In this document: piece by piece, positions 23,557 through 35,773 of the stretch
Layout: every line of letters begins with the position of its first letter
How positions within the stretch are numbered: position 1 is the stretch's first letter
Source of the DNA: Clarkia xantiana subsp. parviflora
Taxonomy: Eukaryota > Streptophyta > Magnoliopsida > Myrtales > Onagraceae
NCBI GenBank assembly: GCA_036873135.1
Contig: JAPTYO010000011.1
Coordinates: 19,726,747-19,790,746 of the forward strand
DNA: 64,000 nucleotides
Direction: 5' to 3'
The notes under the pieces: model-generated
Databases searched by the model: none
What the model saw: only the letters and a program-made list of their open reading frames with translations
Told to the model about the DNA's origin: nothing
Position numbers and translations under genes: made by a program

Positions 23557-26500
23557 CGCTAGCAGGAGCGCACCTTGTTTGAAAAACTCACCAAACTTAC
23601 AAGTCGAGTCTTGTACAACGCTATTTTTCCTGTGAGCATATAACATAATAAAACACACCAAATGCAGCAAGTAGCGTCTCGCCACAATGTCGCTTGAAAT
23701 GGTTCAAGAGACGGTAAAAACTACAAGGCGTATTGATACGACCTCTGTTCCGCCCCTTAGATTAACCAAGTTGAGGTGTAGTAGCATCACAAAGTAAGTA
23801 CGGGTCTAACCATGGAAAGCTTTGCAACAACGTCAAGCGGGGTGTGCCCAACTGACGGATGGAAATACGCATACTATAGATTAAGTAGCGTCTTGTCACA
23901 ACGCCGCCTTAGAGTGGAACTAAGAGACGGTATAAACTAATGTCTTACCTCGCCAAGACAACTCTACTACATGCCAAGTGCCAGTGCTAAGTGCCCTCGT
24001 GCCAAGTGCCAGCGTCGAGTGCAATATTATCCCATGATCTCGCGTGTTACTATCTATAAACACGGAAAGTACTCGATACACTCATTACGCCATTCCTTGG
24101 ATTTAAAACAAGATGGGCACTCATGACACTTAGCGACGCACGTCCTATGGTCACAGCTACGGATGTTATATCCACTACAATAAGGAGATCAATCCTATCA
24201 TGCAAGTCCAATGTATGTGGACGACTACGATAACACAAGGTATGAAATACTACTAACGAGTTATCATGCATTTCTACTATGATCATGACAGGTCTATTCG
24301 ACAACGTCAAACGTATATATAAAAGGTTCAGGGAACAACACCCGGCGTAACCTCAACCCAGACATAGGGAACAACTATGTACAAAGCTTGGTAGAGCGAA
24401 CACAGTCAACCTAATACAACATGCAAGTGATATACTCCACTCAACATCTACATAGCCTATACGGCCCTTACGTACCCGCCTATGCGGCATCTACACGCAT
24501 AACCAACATGGCAATGTGCGACTATTTAGGGTAACAGGTATTAACACCTATACATATATATTATTCAATGCTTGCAGGACACACGTGTCTATTCACATAC
24601 TCTATGAAGAATTTCAAGGTTCGACCATTGTCGCGAACAATTCCACAATACCAAGCCTATATAAACAAGGGCTAACATCATACAAGTTGCGATTCAAACA
24701 TCATCGTCAAAAAACACAATATTAGCACAATGTGCAAACCGCACCTTAAGTGCGCAAGGGTGCTACATGATCGGTAGCAGACTTAGCAAATATACCAAGT
24801 TGACCAAACAGAAGCACGGGGGAAAGAGTATACACACCCTGCATAAATCATACATCAAGACGACAACGCCTGTCTAGACGTCATCGTGGAATAATTACGC
24901 ACCTCGCTATCATCAGCAACCTTCTTGCGAAGGATAGTCATCTCGGATTCAAGAGCAACAACTCAAGTCTATCAAACAAAGGCAGAAGCCTTCAATCCAA
25001 CAACCTTAGCATCCAAGCAGCGAACTTTCTTGTTCGCTCCAGCCATTGCATAACAAACAACATCATGCTTCTTGGAGAAAAAAATACAAAGGTGAAAAGA
25101 GTGGTAATACCCACCACGACTTACAAATAGTTCCATTTTCAACAAGGAATGAAGACCGAAGAATGCGCAAACAACCTATAATAGGAGTAAAGAATGATAC
25201 TCACAAGGGTAAAGCAAGCAAGACGCATGGGGGCAAAGCGAACATGCATACACGCGACTCTTTCAACACACGCGCGATCCCTCAACATGCGCATGTTCCT
25301 TCAGCAATACTACCATCAACGAAGTAAACAAGAAGGATAGAGGCAACAAGTTCAATGGAAGATCAGCAACATAAGAAATATTCTCGCTCCAAGCGGCTCC
25401 TCCGGCGAGATCCGGTCCCTCGACAAGGGGGCAGAAAGGGCAGACGGGTGAGTCCAAACCTCAGCATCTTTCCCGTTGTTGTGGGAAAGAGCCTTCAACG
25501 ACTCGCCACTAGCAGTAAACTCAGATCACTCGGAGTTGCTCGAGGGACGAATCTCGAAGTCGGATCACTTTATTCCTGATCAAGTAAGAAGTATTGTTGA
25601 CAATGACGACGCTAAGTCGAGCTTGACACCGACTCGGACTCAGAAAAGCAAGAAGATCACTATCTAATCGGGATCTGAAAAAAGTATCACTTCCAAGGGC
25701 AGCGCGCATTCGTCAACACCCTAGGAGGAGGGCAACACATCGTTCACAAACTAAGTACGGAGTCGTCAAGCGAACACACATGCGCCGATACATTGAGAGA
25801 GGAGGCAACAGCTCCTATTCAGAAACTAAAGATAGTAGAAACAAACATGGCATATCGCGTTCATGCTTCGGCACGTCGACAAGAGGCGTAACAGCTCATC
25901 TCCAAATTCTAAGTGTAACTGCCATGATCGCGAGGACGCGTACGCGCGTGTCGACATACCAGTGTAAGATCTACTACTTCAAGATTAAGCGGCTATCATG
26001 TCCGCGCATCTTTAAGCGGCTATCATGTCCACACGTCTCCAAGCGGTTATCATATCCGCGCGTCCCGAAGTGTCTATCACGTCCATGTATCGCCAAACGT
26101 CCCGTATGTTGGCGCGACACCCCATGTCTGCAAAATCAGCTAAGTCCGGATGTATACTCTGGAAGATACGCTTTGACAACTCAACTTACAAAGATGAACA
26201 ACAACTTGATCAGCGCGTGTATATGCGACAGTCATCAATGCAAGCACCAAGCAACGAACACTCTCCTTATGGAGATAACTACATACCTACCGACTTGTTA
26301 GTCTCTATACATCACATAGCGAACATCCCCCTATGTCGACATGGGTCTTGTCCCGACACCTCCGTACATTACGTGATCCACACGCGTCTACATGATACTA
26401 TGCCTTTGCTTAAGGTAACAAGTGCGAATATGATTATGACACTAACATTTATACTTGCATGTATCTTCTAATTAATGCAGGTCTACAACATGTATATTGG

Positions 26501-26875
26501 CATATAAGGAAAAATATAAGTGTTCAAGTGGTTACAACACACGCACTAACTGCGCGCGCTTCAAGCATGTACATGACACGACGCGCTTACATAATGCTAC
26601 ACCATTGCTTAATGACTACAATATATGCCTTAGCATGCTTGGGAAATTCTAAGTGTTCATGATACTATACCACGCACACTACGATCATGCATGCAACAAA
26701 CGACGCACGCAATGAACACACGTGCAGTAATCACGTCCACGACGTGTGTTCCTATTAGTTAAGAGAAGATTAACATCAACTTCTACAACAATCATGTTTA
26801 TGATACCAAGTGGACGCATGCATGAGTTGACGACATGCTAGTCACTATACTAGTATGGTCATGGAGCTCAACAAT

Positions 26876-27330
26876 CAATGAATATTTTCTAAGTGTGCCA
26901 CCATGACAGCAGTCGATTGATAACAAGCGTCGACTATCAAGGAATATTTTCTAAGTGTTCCACCATGTCAGCAGTCAACTGATAACAAGCGTCGACTATC
27001 AAGGAATATTTTCTAAGTGTTCCACCATGTCAGCAGTCGACAGATAACAAGCGTCGACTATCAAGGAATATTTTCTAAGTGTTCCACCATGTCAGCAGTC
27101 GACAGATAACAAGCGTCGGCTATCAAGGAATATTTACTAAGTGTTCCACCATGTCAGCAGACGACATATAACAATCGTCGACTATCAGGGAATATTTTCT
27201 AAGTGTTCCACCATGTCAGTAGTCGACTGATATCAAGCGACAATTATCAAGAAATATTTTCTAAGTGTTTCACCATGATAGCAGACGACAGACGACATAT
27301 GACAAGTATTAAACATCAACCATCAAGAAA
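26876..27330. repeat. 62-bp tandem repeat, about seven units
   Basis: Units start at about 26876, 26938, 27000, 27062, 27124, 27186 and 27248. Each has GGAATATTTTCTAAGTG, then CCACCATGTCAGCAGTCGA, then ACAAGCGTCGACTAT. The central units differ by only a few bases; the outer ones are more diverged. The AATATTTTCTAAGTG core is scattered singly in element A at 17530-18610. Confidence 0.88.
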
Positions 27331-27715
27331 TATTCTCTAAGTGTTTTATCATAAAGGAGATAACAATGATCAACTATCAACAATCAACATCAAGCATGTT
27401 CAAACGCTATCTACATCATGGTGCAACATGTCGACAATGACCACCATACATGAGGGGAGTATTACTACTTACAATCATGTTTATAAATTTTCAGCAATTA
27501 GCCAAAATTTTGTCCGATTTGTGGAACTAACTTCTTGTAGGAATTTTATAAAAACACCTTGTGGGCATGCTAGAGTAAAAAATTTCAAGAGACAATCAAT
27601 ATCAAATTGAATCCAACCAAGGTTACAAATGGTTTATCCATTCCTGAAATAGAACTCACCACCTCAAGACGATCGAACCACCGCAAAAACCACCACCAAA
27701 GGCCGACGGAAAATT

Positions 27716-27790
27716 CCACGCGCCACCGCCGTGGATGCCACGCGCCACCGTTGTGGATGCCACGCGCCACCGCCGTGGATGCCACGCGCC
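27716..27790. repeat. Short GC-rich tandem repeat
   Basis: About three units of 24 bp with the core CCACGCGCCACCGCCGTGGA. A looser set of CACGCGCC words stands at the matching place of element A (18777-18880). Confidence 0.75.
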
Positions 27791-28578
27791 GCCCTAGCCA
27801 CCACGAGCTGCCCTTGTGCCGCCGTGACTCCTCACCGTTATCCCATCGCCATGATGGTGATTAAATGTGGCCGACCAATGTGATTTAGCTCCCAAGTTTG
27901 CTACACCAAGGTTTCTTCTCCTTCAAGAAATGAGAGTGGTCCTAAAAACTACTAAGTAAGGAGACTTGACTAATGAATGCTCTCCCTCATTTCCACTAAT
28001 GGTGTTTGTACCTATGGGTAATCCTTGATCCCTCTCTATTTTTTACAATTCTCTAGTAGCATGACTAAGCGTTTTTATATCCTTGTTACAACACACGTCA
28101 TTTTTTAGACTCGACATGTGCAATCATGCTCGTATGCCATACATCCATGATTTATTTATCTTCATGATCCTTGTTTTCATCATCACATAATCGTTTGCAT
28201 GATTTTATTATCAATAACATGACATTGCATCATGTACATCTTTATTACCGCACTCTTCACGCTCGTGTCGGGTACGTCCACTACTAACGCATTCGTGATT
28301 AGTACATTCTTATGCATGTCAACATCCATAAATATGATTGCATATATTTATAACTCTTCGCATATATCTACTGTATATACGCATGTTTGCTACACTAACC
28401 CTGTCAACAGATATCAAAATATTCGCCAAGAAAATTGAAGTTATGCGAAATCAAGGCCCGCGTGCCCAACCGACAATAAATAAACGCCTGAGGTCAATAT
28501 CAGACCCAAATTGGACATGTATCCTATCTTAAAATAGAGTCAAGTAAGGGTCAAGCCATTATTTGACTCGGGGGCAAG

Positions 28579-29206
28579 TGATGGATATACGACCAAATCG
28601 GGTTCGTATTTACTTTCCAGACTTCGCAAACACGTCAAAATCTCATAAACAGACAAAAATACGCTCTCGAGGTTTAAAACGGTCCAGACGCGCGACACAC
28701 GTGTCCGGACCGGACCTCCGGATTGCCCTAGACAACCCAGATCGTGCCGGATCGTCCGAACCCGACGTGATCCGAGTCGTCATCCGCAGCGCACGTGTTC
28801 CATTTGTGTCCTCACACCAAGTTAGAGTTTTCTAATAGCCAACCTTGATAAAAAAAAAGACAACGGTTCACACTTTCCTTTAAACCGGCGTCGAACCGCA
28901 CAAAAACGGGGGTCGATTCTAAGGTTGCCTATAAAAGGAACCTAGGCCACTCATTTTATATTTTACATTCACTTGAGATTGGCTTAAGAGCTCTGACTTC
29001 TCTCTAGCTTTCTCTCTCTAGAATTCTCATTTTAGCATCGGAGAGTACTCAACCGGCACCACCCCCTCCCCCCGTGCTGGTTACTGCCCCTGTGTGCAGG
29101 TCCGGACGACAAGCTTGAAGTTAGGAGCGTGGAGTTGAAGGACCGAACACAGCGAACAAAGCAAAGATTCGTCGAGTCCGTTAGATCAAGCGGGTTCAGA
29201 CGAAAC
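28579..29206 (+). repeat. LTR of block B
   Basis: Starts TGATGGATATACG after the polypurine tract. TATA box TATAAAAG at 28930-28937, U5 block TTTAGCATCGGAGAG at 29031-29046, a C-run near 29063-29073 and a TGTGTGCAG near 29091-29099. It is cut off at about 29206, where copia coding sequence begins with no PBS between. Related to the LTR at 19772. Confidence 0.7.
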
Positions 29207-32005
29207 AATTGGTAAGCATATAAAAGGACTTTATGTGCATAATGGACATTCAAAGACTGGAGGATTTGCAGCTTTAGTTGATGAAGTAAATGCAGCATTG
29301 TTGTGGCACATGAGATATGGACATATGCCCTTAGTTCAACTTCAGAAAGTCGTGGATCAGAAGACACCTGGAGAGAAGTTAAAATATTGTTTAGTTTGCC
29401 CTTTAGCAAGATAGACTAGGAATTCATTTCCAATCAGTGTTTCTCATGTGAATTCTCCTTTTGAACTTGTTCATTTTGACATTTGGGGTCCTTATAAAAC
29501 TCAGATTGTTGAAGGATTCAGATTTTTAATTACCATTGTTGATGATTTCACACATCACACTTGGGTTTATTTTATGAAATGGAAGGATGAAGCTTTTGAA
29601 CACATCAAAGCATTTCTGCTGATAGTGATGACTCAATTTCAGAAGTTGGTCAGAACATGCAGAACATATAATGACACTGAGTTTGTTAATCACTCAGCTA
29701 AAGAGTTATTCAAATCATGGGGCATTAATCACCAGACCAGTTGTGTGTATACACCACACAAAAAATGGTGTAGTGTAGAGGAAGCACAGGCACTTACTTG
29801 AAGTTGCTCGAGCCCTCAAGTTACAAGCACAAGTTCCAAACAAATATTGGAATTAGTGTGTTCACACAGCACTTGTTGGATGCTCACATTTTATATAAAC
29901 TTTTTGGGGTGATTGGATGCATGTTTCCTTATCAACAGGATGCCTTCCACTGTTTTGAAAGGACAATTGCCTTATGAGGTGTTGCACATGAAGAAATTTG
30001 ACCCCTCACCTTTGAGAGTTTTTGGTTTTTTGTGCTTTGCTGCTAATCTCACAAATAGTGACAAGTTTGGTGCAAGATCAATTCCCTCTATTTTCTTAGG
30101 GTATTCACCTACTCAGAAAGGGTATAGACTTCTCAACATTGACATACAACAAATCTATGTGAGCAGGGATGTATTATTCAAGGACACATATTCCCTTTCA
30201 CCATGAAGAGGGATGATTTCGAAGGATTTTGAAATATGATATAATATCTTCTTATTCACCGGATGATTTGGAAGAAGATAATGAGATTGACAGATTCTTA
30301 TATGATAAAGAGAATCAGATCAATAGGGGATCAAATGTTAATGCCAGTACAAATGATGAAGTTCTTCAACAAGAGAGACACACAAAAGATTTTGAAGCTA
30401 CTGATGTACCTATACCTGTTATTGGTGGAAATATTGAACCTCTTATTGAGGCACGTCCTTCTGCAGAGAGAACACCACCACCTTCATCATCAAGGCCTAC
30501 CAGGCCTAGGGTTCCACCAAGTTGGACATAAGATTATGTTTTGAGCAGCTCTCACATTACTTATGAGAGACTCACTCCTCAGTATAAATTTTTTCTCAGT
30601 TCAATCTCTAAGATTTATGAGCCTGTGACTTTTGAGGAAGCTTCATCAGATCCTAAATGGAATGAAGCAATGACAGCAGAGATTAAGGCTTTAGAGGAGA
30701 ATGATACTTGGTCTGTTGTTGATTTGCCTCCACATAAGAAGACCATTGGATGTAAATGGTTCTATATGGAAATTCCTCTGGGTTTTCAAAGAGAAACTTC
30801 CATGAAGAAAGACACTAAGATAGCTTGCAGATTGATGAAGTCACTATATGGCTTGAAGCAAGCTTCACACCAATGGAATCTCAAGTTGTCTCAGTCCCTT
30901 AAGAAGCATGGTTATGAGCAGAGTAAGTATGATTACTCTTTATTCAGTAAATTTGATAGCATTGGAAATCAGGTTCACTTGTTAGTCTATGTGGATGATC
31001 TACTAATCAGTGGGTCAGATTTTGGTTTGATTGAGGACTTGAAAAAAGTCTGCAGTCACATTTCAAGTTCAAGATCTTGGCTCACTAAAATATTTTATTG
31101 GGCTCGAAGTTGCAAGATCAGAGGAGGGCATAGTAATCAATCAAATGAAGTATGCGTTGGAGTTAGTTGAGGAAGCTGGTCTTCAGGACACAGAGGCAGT
31201 TAAAACTCCCATTGAGCAAAATCTTAAGCTCTGTGGAATATGACAGAGCCTTTGGGGTTAATCAGAATGATCATCTTTTGGAGGATGTTGAGAGTTACAG
31301 GAGAGTTGTTGGGCGTCTCTTGTATTTAACAATGACAATACCTTATTTATCTTACTCAGTGCAAACTCTTAGTCAGTTTGTACATGCTCCCAAGAAATCT
31401 CACATTGATGCAGCATTAAGAGTAGTTAAATACATCAAGGGAAGTCCTGGACAAGGATTACTTCTGTCAGCATCCTCATACTTACAGAACATGGTTGTAT
31501 ATTGTGATAGTGACTGAGGTTCATGCTCAGTTACGAGGAAGTCCATTTCAGGATACTGTGTAAGATTGGGAGATAACATGTTGTCATGGAAGACAAAGAA
31601 GCAACAAACAGTCTCCTTGTCAAGTGCAGAAGCAGAATATCGCAGTATGAGAAAATCAACAGCAGAGGTGATATGGATTGAAGGTCTTTTGAAGGAGTTT
31701 GGAGTTCATGTCAAGAAGCCAATCACTGTATTTTGTGACAATCAAGCAGCTATACATATAGCTAACAACCCGATGTTTCATGAGCGAACCAAACACATCG
31801 AAATGGATTGTCATTTCGTGAGATGAAAAAGAAGGGATTATATTTCCTATCCATGTTGACACCAAGAAGCAGATAACAGATATTCTTACTAAGACTCTTT
31901 GGTAAACAACAGCATCATTTGCTTCTAGAAATATATGGAATTAAGGACTTGTTCAAGGTGGAAGAAGAAGCAGATCAGAAGGAGGAAAGAAAACAAGAAG
32001 AATGA
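29207..32005 (+). pseudogene. Ty1/copia pol pseudogene (5' truncated)
   Basis: Coding homology begins in the pre-integrase region (LWHMRYGHMP) and runs through integrase, RT and RNase H, the copia order. Integrase: D in FDIWGPY is present; the second Asp site reads YNDTEF (expected DNGxEF); the catalytic Glu codon is a TAG in the NGVV segment. RT: the N-terminal fingers are partly deleted after GCKWFYM, while LLVYVDDLLISG is present. RNase H: KTKKQQTVSLSSAEAEY is intact. At least five stops or frameshifts occur (for example 29412, 29800, 30532, 31170, 31517). The gag and 5' LTR are absent. The reading ends at a TGA at 32003-32005. Confidence 0.9.
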
Positions 32006-32272
32006 AGAAGTATTTGAGACTGTTTTGAATATAATAAAAGTCTAGGGTGTTTTATTTACACTTTATGAAGTTAATTAGTTAAGAACTACTATATATATTA
32101 GTCGTTTATTATTTTCAGCTTCTTAGACTTTGATGAATGAATGAGAGTATTAGAGGATTGGAATTAGGGAGATCCCTTGCTCCTAGTTCCAGTTCCGATT
32201 TGATTAGAGTATTACCCATTCGATTCTAGTCGAGTTCATCAAGATGGCAAAGAGAAAGAAATTCCATCAACA
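32006..32272 (+). repeat. Possible 3' LTR of the copia element
   Basis: A purine-rich stretch (31950-32002) is followed by about 265 bp ending in CCATCAACA, a usual copia LTR end. The left edge is not clear and there is no second copy to compare with. Confidence 0.4.
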
Positions 32273-32961
32273 GTAAATAGCACATGTACCTTATAAAACA
32301 GTTCTTCTATTATACACGTGTCACGTTGATACAACGTGATAATTTGGTGGTATAGACACAATACGACGCGTATGAGCGGATGCATCAAGGACCGTTGGGC
32401 AACTACCCCTAGACTTTTGATAAGTTTTAGTAATGCCCATAAAAAATTAAGGATACTTACTTTCCCTTTTTTTTTCCTGCTATGCTTCACAAGTATCTTG
32501 CTTGTGCTAGTTTTTTTTTTTTTTTTTTCTATTACCCTAAAAGTGAATCATATATGGAAAATAATAATTAATAATGGTGATGCAAATTCTACAAAAAAAA
32601 AAAATCATACTTTTAAAATTTTATATATTTACAATTAAGTTTTTCCTAATTGTAAAAAGAATAAACGCTTAATTCTTGTGAAACATGATAGAAAATCCCC
32701 TAAATTTCAATTTGCTCCTTTGAATTTCAAATTACCCCAAAGAATTACGAAAGCTGAAAGTATACAAACATTCGCTACTACAGAAATAGAATGCAAAAAC
32801 AGATTATTATTTTTGATATAAAAAATAGAATTAAGTCACTATAAGAAATAGAACTTTCACTTGTGTTTTACATATTTGCCCTCCATAATTAGATATTGCT
32901 TTGAATAGACCAACTACCGCTATCGCAGGAGAAGAAATTGGTCTATACAAAATAATTTCTA
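32273..32961. other. AT-rich intergenic stretch
   Basis: No gene or repeat unit is recognised. A T-run lies at about 32511-32528. The last nine bases (TAATTTCTA, 32953-32961) are the target duplication of the MULE that follows. Confidence 0.6.
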
Positions 32962-33653
32962 TAGTTAAAAGAACACAATAGAGGCCTGAATGTTTGCCCA
33001 CGGAGAAGTCTGAATTGAAAAATGTTGCTATTAAAGGTCTGAATTATCATGTTTGTTGTTTTTCGGTTTTCCTTCCAAATTTTCAGTTAAATGTAACGGA
33101 ACCACGTGAAATGACAGAATTACCCTTTTGCAATTATTATATAATTTATCAGTTTAATTAATGAAATGTGAAATGTCTAAAATACCTCTGCACACTAATT
33201 ATGCCCTTAAAGCCACCACGGCTCCGGCCACCCGACGACCACCACCCCGACTCCGGCGACCGCCACCCGACTCCGGCGACCACCACCCGACTCCGGCGAC
33301 CACCACCCGACTCCGGCGACCACCGCCCAACTCCGGCGACCACTACCACGGCTCCGATTGGGTCCAAATCGGAGCTAGGTGGCTCCGATTGGCCCGAATC
33401 GGAGCTCTGTGGCTCCGGTCGGGGCCACAGAGCTCCAGATCGGTGCTTTGTGGCTCCGACCAGAGCTTTGGAGCTCCAATCGGAGCCGTGGTGGCGGTCG
33501 CCGGAGTTGGGTGGTGGTCGCCGGAGTTGGGTGGTGGTCGCCGGAGTTGGGTGGTGGTCGCCGGAGTCGGGTGGTGGTTGCCGGAGTCGGGGTGGTGGTC
33601 GCCGCAGCCGTGGTGGCTTAAAGTACATTTTCGTCTTTTTAGGTCAAGTATGT
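32962..33653. mobile_element. Non-autonomous MULE copy 1, left part (split by element 3)
   Basis: Left arm and core of a Mutator-like element that continues at 44709-44957. The target duplication TAATTTCTA is at 32953-32961 and again at 44958-44966, 9 bp as in MULEs. The arms form long inverted repeats (the left GAACACAATAG pairs with the right CTATTGTGTTC). The core (33205-33615) is a near-palindrome made of about 20-bp GC-rich units (ACCACCCGACTCCGGCG) on one side and their complement on the other. No transposase is encoded. Open frames on both strands here are by-products of the repeats. The element without the insertion would be about 936 bp. Confidence 0.88.
33649..33653. other. Target-site duplication TATGT, left copy, element 3
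   Basis: TATGT precedes the 5' LTR and is repeated right after the 3' LTR at 44709-44713. It proves the element edges and a complete insertion. Confidence 0.95.
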
Positions 33654-34361
33654 TGATGGGTTCGATTACAGCCGTCAGGCCCTTTTAACGACAAGGAAAC
33701 GGCAAACAGGCCCACCAGGCCCAAAATGAAGGTCAAGATGACCCAGAATAAGGGTCCCGACGAAGGGAGTCCCGATGATGAAAGGTCCCGACAGAGTCGG
33801 TCCCGACAAATGAGCTGGAAGCTCCCGATGAGAAGCCTTTAAGTAGGCCCCGATGACGAATCCCTGGGAAGAATAGACCCTGTCACGATGACGAGGGGCC
33901 CCGAGCGGTGACACAACGAGATAACTCTGGGGTCCCCGACGGAAGTCGGGACTCGTTACGAGAGGATACGCGGGGCGTGGCCAAGATACGCGGAACGTGG
34001 TTAAGATACACGGAGCGTGGCCGAGATACGCGGGGCGTGGCCGAGATAAGCGAGATCATGGCCTAGATAGGCGGGATCACATCCGAGATACGCGGGATAC
34101 GGGCTAACCACCCTCAACGGTTCACCAGGTACCTGAGGCATCTCTTCGCCTATAAAAAGGCAAGAGGTCACCTCAGAACACTTACGTTGAATTACATACC
34201 CTTTGAGATTATTGTTTGCCAGCTCGTATTGGGCACTCATTTAAGCATCGGAGAGGGATTCTGGGTCACCGCCCGGTCTATCCCCTCTTGCAGGATTGCG
34301 TGGAGCAAAGGAGCTAGGATTACCGTCAAAGTCCGTACCGGAGTTCCACCGTGATCCAACA
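33654..34361 (+). repeat. 5' LTR of element 3
   Basis: TGATGGGTTCG to CCAACA, 708 bp. A minisatellite of about 20-bp GATACGCGGGGCGTGGCC-type units fills 33960-34110 in U3. The TATA box TATAAAAA is at 34151-34158, the U5 block TTAAGCATCGGAGAGG at 34241-34256, and a CCCTCTTGCAG motif near 34283-34294. Transcription of gag-pol should start about 30 bp after the TATA box. Confidence 0.95.
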
Positions 34362-34382
34362 TTGGCGCCGTCTGTGGGAATC
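34362..34382 (+). other. Primer-binding site, element 3
   Basis: TTGGCGCCGTCTGTGGGAA directly after the LTR; the same site as in elements 1 and 2. The TGGCGCCGT start fits a tRNA 3' end of the Asp type; extended pairing is imperfect. Confidence 0.78.
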
Positions 34383-34398
34383 AAACAAAAAAGCTGAT

Positions 34399-35773
34399 AT
34401 GCCTTCTACTCGATCGATGGCGGCTGGCAAGCACAGAAGACAGGGACAATCCGGTGGTTCCCGTCACCCCGCTGCAACAAATCTGGATTCAGTACCAGAA
34501 CAGGAGGAAAACCGGAACCATCCCCCGGCTGAGTTCTCCCAGACAGGAGGGCATAACGAAGGTCCAGAAGAGATTGCTGCTCAGCACCAGGGCAACAGGG
34601 GGCAGGAGGCTCCCCCAGCTACATACTTGACAAGGGCCGTGGCAGAAGCCATGCCCATGTTTTTGGCAGCCGTGGAAGCTCTCTTGGATCGGAGAGAGGC
34701 CGCAAGGAGGCAGGAGGAGATGCCCCCGTTGGAAGAAGTGGCCCCACCAACAGAGGGTCGGAACGCACAGGAAGCCCCGCCCCGGGGCCAGGACAGAAGT
34801 AGGGCATCCGGTCAGCCGGAGAGGTTCGTGGTTGATGGGCCAGGACCAGTACAGCACAGGACCATTCCCCTGAATGGTCCCATCACTCCCGACCAGGTGG
34901 TAAAGATCGTGAACATCTGTATGGGAGAACAGAAGCCGCTGGTGTCGGAGCTAAGGGATCGATCCACTCATCCCTTTGTTCCCCGACTCATCGACACCCT
35001 AGCCCCGCCTGGGCTAGGTATCCCTACGATAAAGGAGTACGATGGCGAAGGAGACCCGGTTCGCCACGTCCAGAAGCACCTCATGGCGTGCCTGGGAAGA
35101 GCCCCGAATGAAGACATAGTGTGTACATTGTTCCCGAACACACTCGGAGAAAGAGCCCTGACCTAGTTCTTCAGTCTGCCCCCAGGCTGCATCACTTGCT
35201 GGGCAGATATGCACGACCGATTCATTCAGCAGTACCAGGGTCGGAGACGTTTATTGAAGAGCGTGAGGTCCCTGACCCAGGTGGTGCAGAGGCCCGACGA
35301 ATCGCTGGCGCACTATTACCAGCGATACACTGCCAGTGTGGCGGAGATCGATGAAGAGATCTCGGAAGGTGAGACCATTCGTACCTTCATTAGGAACTTA
35401 ACGGCCCCCTATGGTTCCGATCTGATGCACAGCGTGGCTGAGAAAGCTGTGTGGAATATGGAGGCACTACAGAAGAGGGTGAAACGGCAAATCGATGTCC
35501 AGGAGTCGAAGATAGCCGCGGGAGAGCTGGAGCCCCCTAAGTCGAATTAAGGGAAGCAGTCGGTTAAACCTTTCGATGATCGCAAGTCAAAAGGTAAAAC
35601 CGAAAGCAGTCGGAATCGAGGCCGACCGGATCGAAGGGACGATAGGCGTTCTTCAAGGAAGGATAAGCGGGAGGATCTCGACATCCCTCTCAACTGCTCC
35701 ATGGCGGAAGTTCTGACGGTCATGGAACGACAAGGTATCTCCAGGTACCCCCCCAAAGAAGGATGCAGAATTC
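34399..35773 (+). pseudogene. Gag, element 3 (broken)
   Basis: The start at ATG 34399 (MPSTRSMAAGK) is preferred over an in-frame ATG at 34351, which lies inside the LTR. The capsid region reads LNGPITPDQVVK and later LPPGC. A TAG at 35164-35166 replaces the Trp of the LTWFF motif, and a TAA at 35548-35550 falls where element 1 has Lys. A frameshift near 35750-35770 (SRYPPKEGC) moves the rest, with the knuckle and RS tract, into the frame of the next entry. Three independent breaks mean no full Gag can be made. Confidence 0.88.

Larger units (their letters stand above)
21861..28578 (+). mobile_element. Block B: non-coding 3' region of an element related to A
   Basis: Collinear with 13750-19771 of element A but about 700 bp longer, mainly through local tandem repeats (22591-22695, 23253-23556, 26876-27330). 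It has no gag, protease or polymerase remnant. It ends in a polypurine tract (TCGGGGGCAAG, 28568-28578) followed by an LTR. It is probably the 3' part of a second A-type element whose 5' part has been lost. Confidence 0.65.

Noticed and set aside
26876..27330. Regularly spaced direct repeats resembling a CRISPR array
   Set aside because: The whole 62-bp unit repeats, with no unique spacers, in a plant retroelement.
33158..33688. Long proline-, arginine- or valine-rich ORFs on both strands
   Set aside because: All frames are open because the MULE core is a GC-rich tandem palindrome. Both strands encode the same type of peptide, as expected from an inverted repeat.
34351..34398. Upstream in-frame ATG for Gag of element 3
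   Set aside because: It lies inside the LTR and the reading passes through the primer-binding site; elements 1 and 2 support the ATG after the PBS.
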